Source: Deltaproteobacteria bacterium (GTDB lineage Bacteria; Myxococcota_A; Polyangia; Polyangiales; Polyangiaceae). Taken from it: a stretch of DNA of 64,000 bases. The position numbers and the translations under genes are program-made. The notes beneath the pieces were generated by a model that worked only from the letters and a program-made list of their open reading frames with translations, made no database searches and had not been told where the DNA came from. Of the stretch, positions 63,595 through 64,000 are shown in pieces (position 1 is the first letter of the stretch; each line of letters starts with the position of its first letter). The stretch lies in the NCBI GenBank assembly GCA_016218915.1, contig JACRCQ010000016.1:124001-188000 (forward strand), read 5' to 3'.

Positions 63595-64000
63595 CTACTG
63601 GCAGGCTTCCAGCGCGCCTGCGTCCGGTGTGCGAGGCGTCCATCCGAGCACGGGCGCAGGATCGATCTGCCTGTGGTCCTTCATCGTGCGCAAGGTCACG
63701 TGAAGATGCGACTCCGGGGAAGGCGAGCACATGCCGCGCGCATTGCCAGAGCATCCGACGCGCCCGATCGTTGCCCCTGCTGCAACGTCACGCTCCGCGC
63801 CCATCACCAGCGAAGGCGTGTCGTCGATCAGGTGCGCGTAGATCAGCTCGAGCTCCTCGCCCGGCTCGCAGGTGCCTGAAGCAGAGGGGACGGATCGGTG
63901 AAACCTGAGGCGGGCGAACAGCCCCCAACCGCCCACGTCGCGGGCGTAGGAGAGCTTGCCCGCGATCGCACTCCTGACAGGTGTGCCCGTGGGCGAAGCG
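63595..64000 (-). CDS. M23-type peptidase, C-terminal part (partial)
   Basis: The start lies beyond the window. The readable part has SPTGTPVRSAIAGKLSYA, ELIYAHL (zinc ligand His) and a late HLHV, the typical order of LytM/M23 endopeptidases that cleave peptidoglycan cross-links. Cysteines in RVGCSGNARGMC may form a disulfide. Running off the edge, its length and signal cannot be judged. Confidence 0.75.
   Translation of the reverse strand, partial: ASPTGTPVRSAIAGKLSYARDVGGWGLFARLRFHRSVPSASGTCEPGEELELIYAHLIDDTPSLVMGAERDVAAGATIGRVGCSGNARGMCSPSPESHLHVTLRTMKDHRQIDPAPVLGWTPRTPDAGALEACQ

Overview
The window is GC-rich DNA that most resembles a myxobacterium (Myxococcota, probably class Polyangia). 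The evidence is the very large number of secreted lipoproteins with Gly/Ala/Ser- or Pro-rich linkers, a MYXO-CTERM-like tail on one exported enzyme (gene ending at 5968), a MopE-type metal-binding motif, the 'CGAR(S/T)xL' lipobox signature in two lipoproteins, and a degenerate four-helix-bundle gene of a type I associate with Polyangia. The assignment is inference from sequence style. I found no rRNA, tRNA, CRISPR array, phage or insertion sequence.

Layout. 1-5957 (+): an ABC-2 exporter operon of YbhGFSR type (membrane-fusion protein end, two ATPases, two permeases, TolC-like channel), with overlapping or nearly touching genes. 5968-15539 (mostly -): an M15 peptidase, a TerB-like protein, an M1 metallopeptidase, a toxin-antitoxin pair (+), a C25-like cysteine peptidase lipoprotein and a TamA/BamA-like barrel. 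15590-23585: serine hydrolase, alpha-amylase lipoprotein, a MopE-motif lipoprotein pair, DUF192 lipoprotein and PPK2 kinase. 23719-28000 (-): a compact lipid or small-molecule operon (SDR, acyl carrier protein, B12-binding radical SAM enzyme, acyl-CoA dehydrogenase). 28067-38127: lipoproteins, System II cytochrome c biogenesis (CcsA plus ResB) coupled to a GEAH-motif lipoprotein, a FabF-like ketosynthase, an NRDE protein and an alpha/beta hydrolase.

38705-45314: an orphan HydE-like radical SAM enzyme, then a complete heavy-metal RND efflux operon (TolC-like, adaptor, pump; -). 45568-52215: a TerC/Alx family protein, small lipoproteins, a DUF1269 protein and a Tol-Pal-like trio (OmpA-like lipoprotein, TonB/TolA-C protein, TolB-like protein). 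This part also holds about 1 kb of degenerate DNA with repeats. 52330-54978: a BLUF photoreceptor, a frameshifted redoxin-like remnant, NhaR and an outer-membrane barrel protein. 55232-64000: a lipoprotein with eleven tandem cystine-knot-like modules coupled to a short TolQ/ExbB-like membrane protein, then a GldG-like protein, a YqhA-family protein, an RCC1-repeat lipoprotein and a partial M23 peptidase.

Most genes act in the envelope: export, metal efflux, outer-membrane assembly, periplasmic proteolysis and surface display. The most unusual object is the tandem knottin-like lipoprotein at 55232-56479, whose stop overlaps the start of the TolQ/ExbB-like gene. Function calls rest on motif recognition only; no database search was run.
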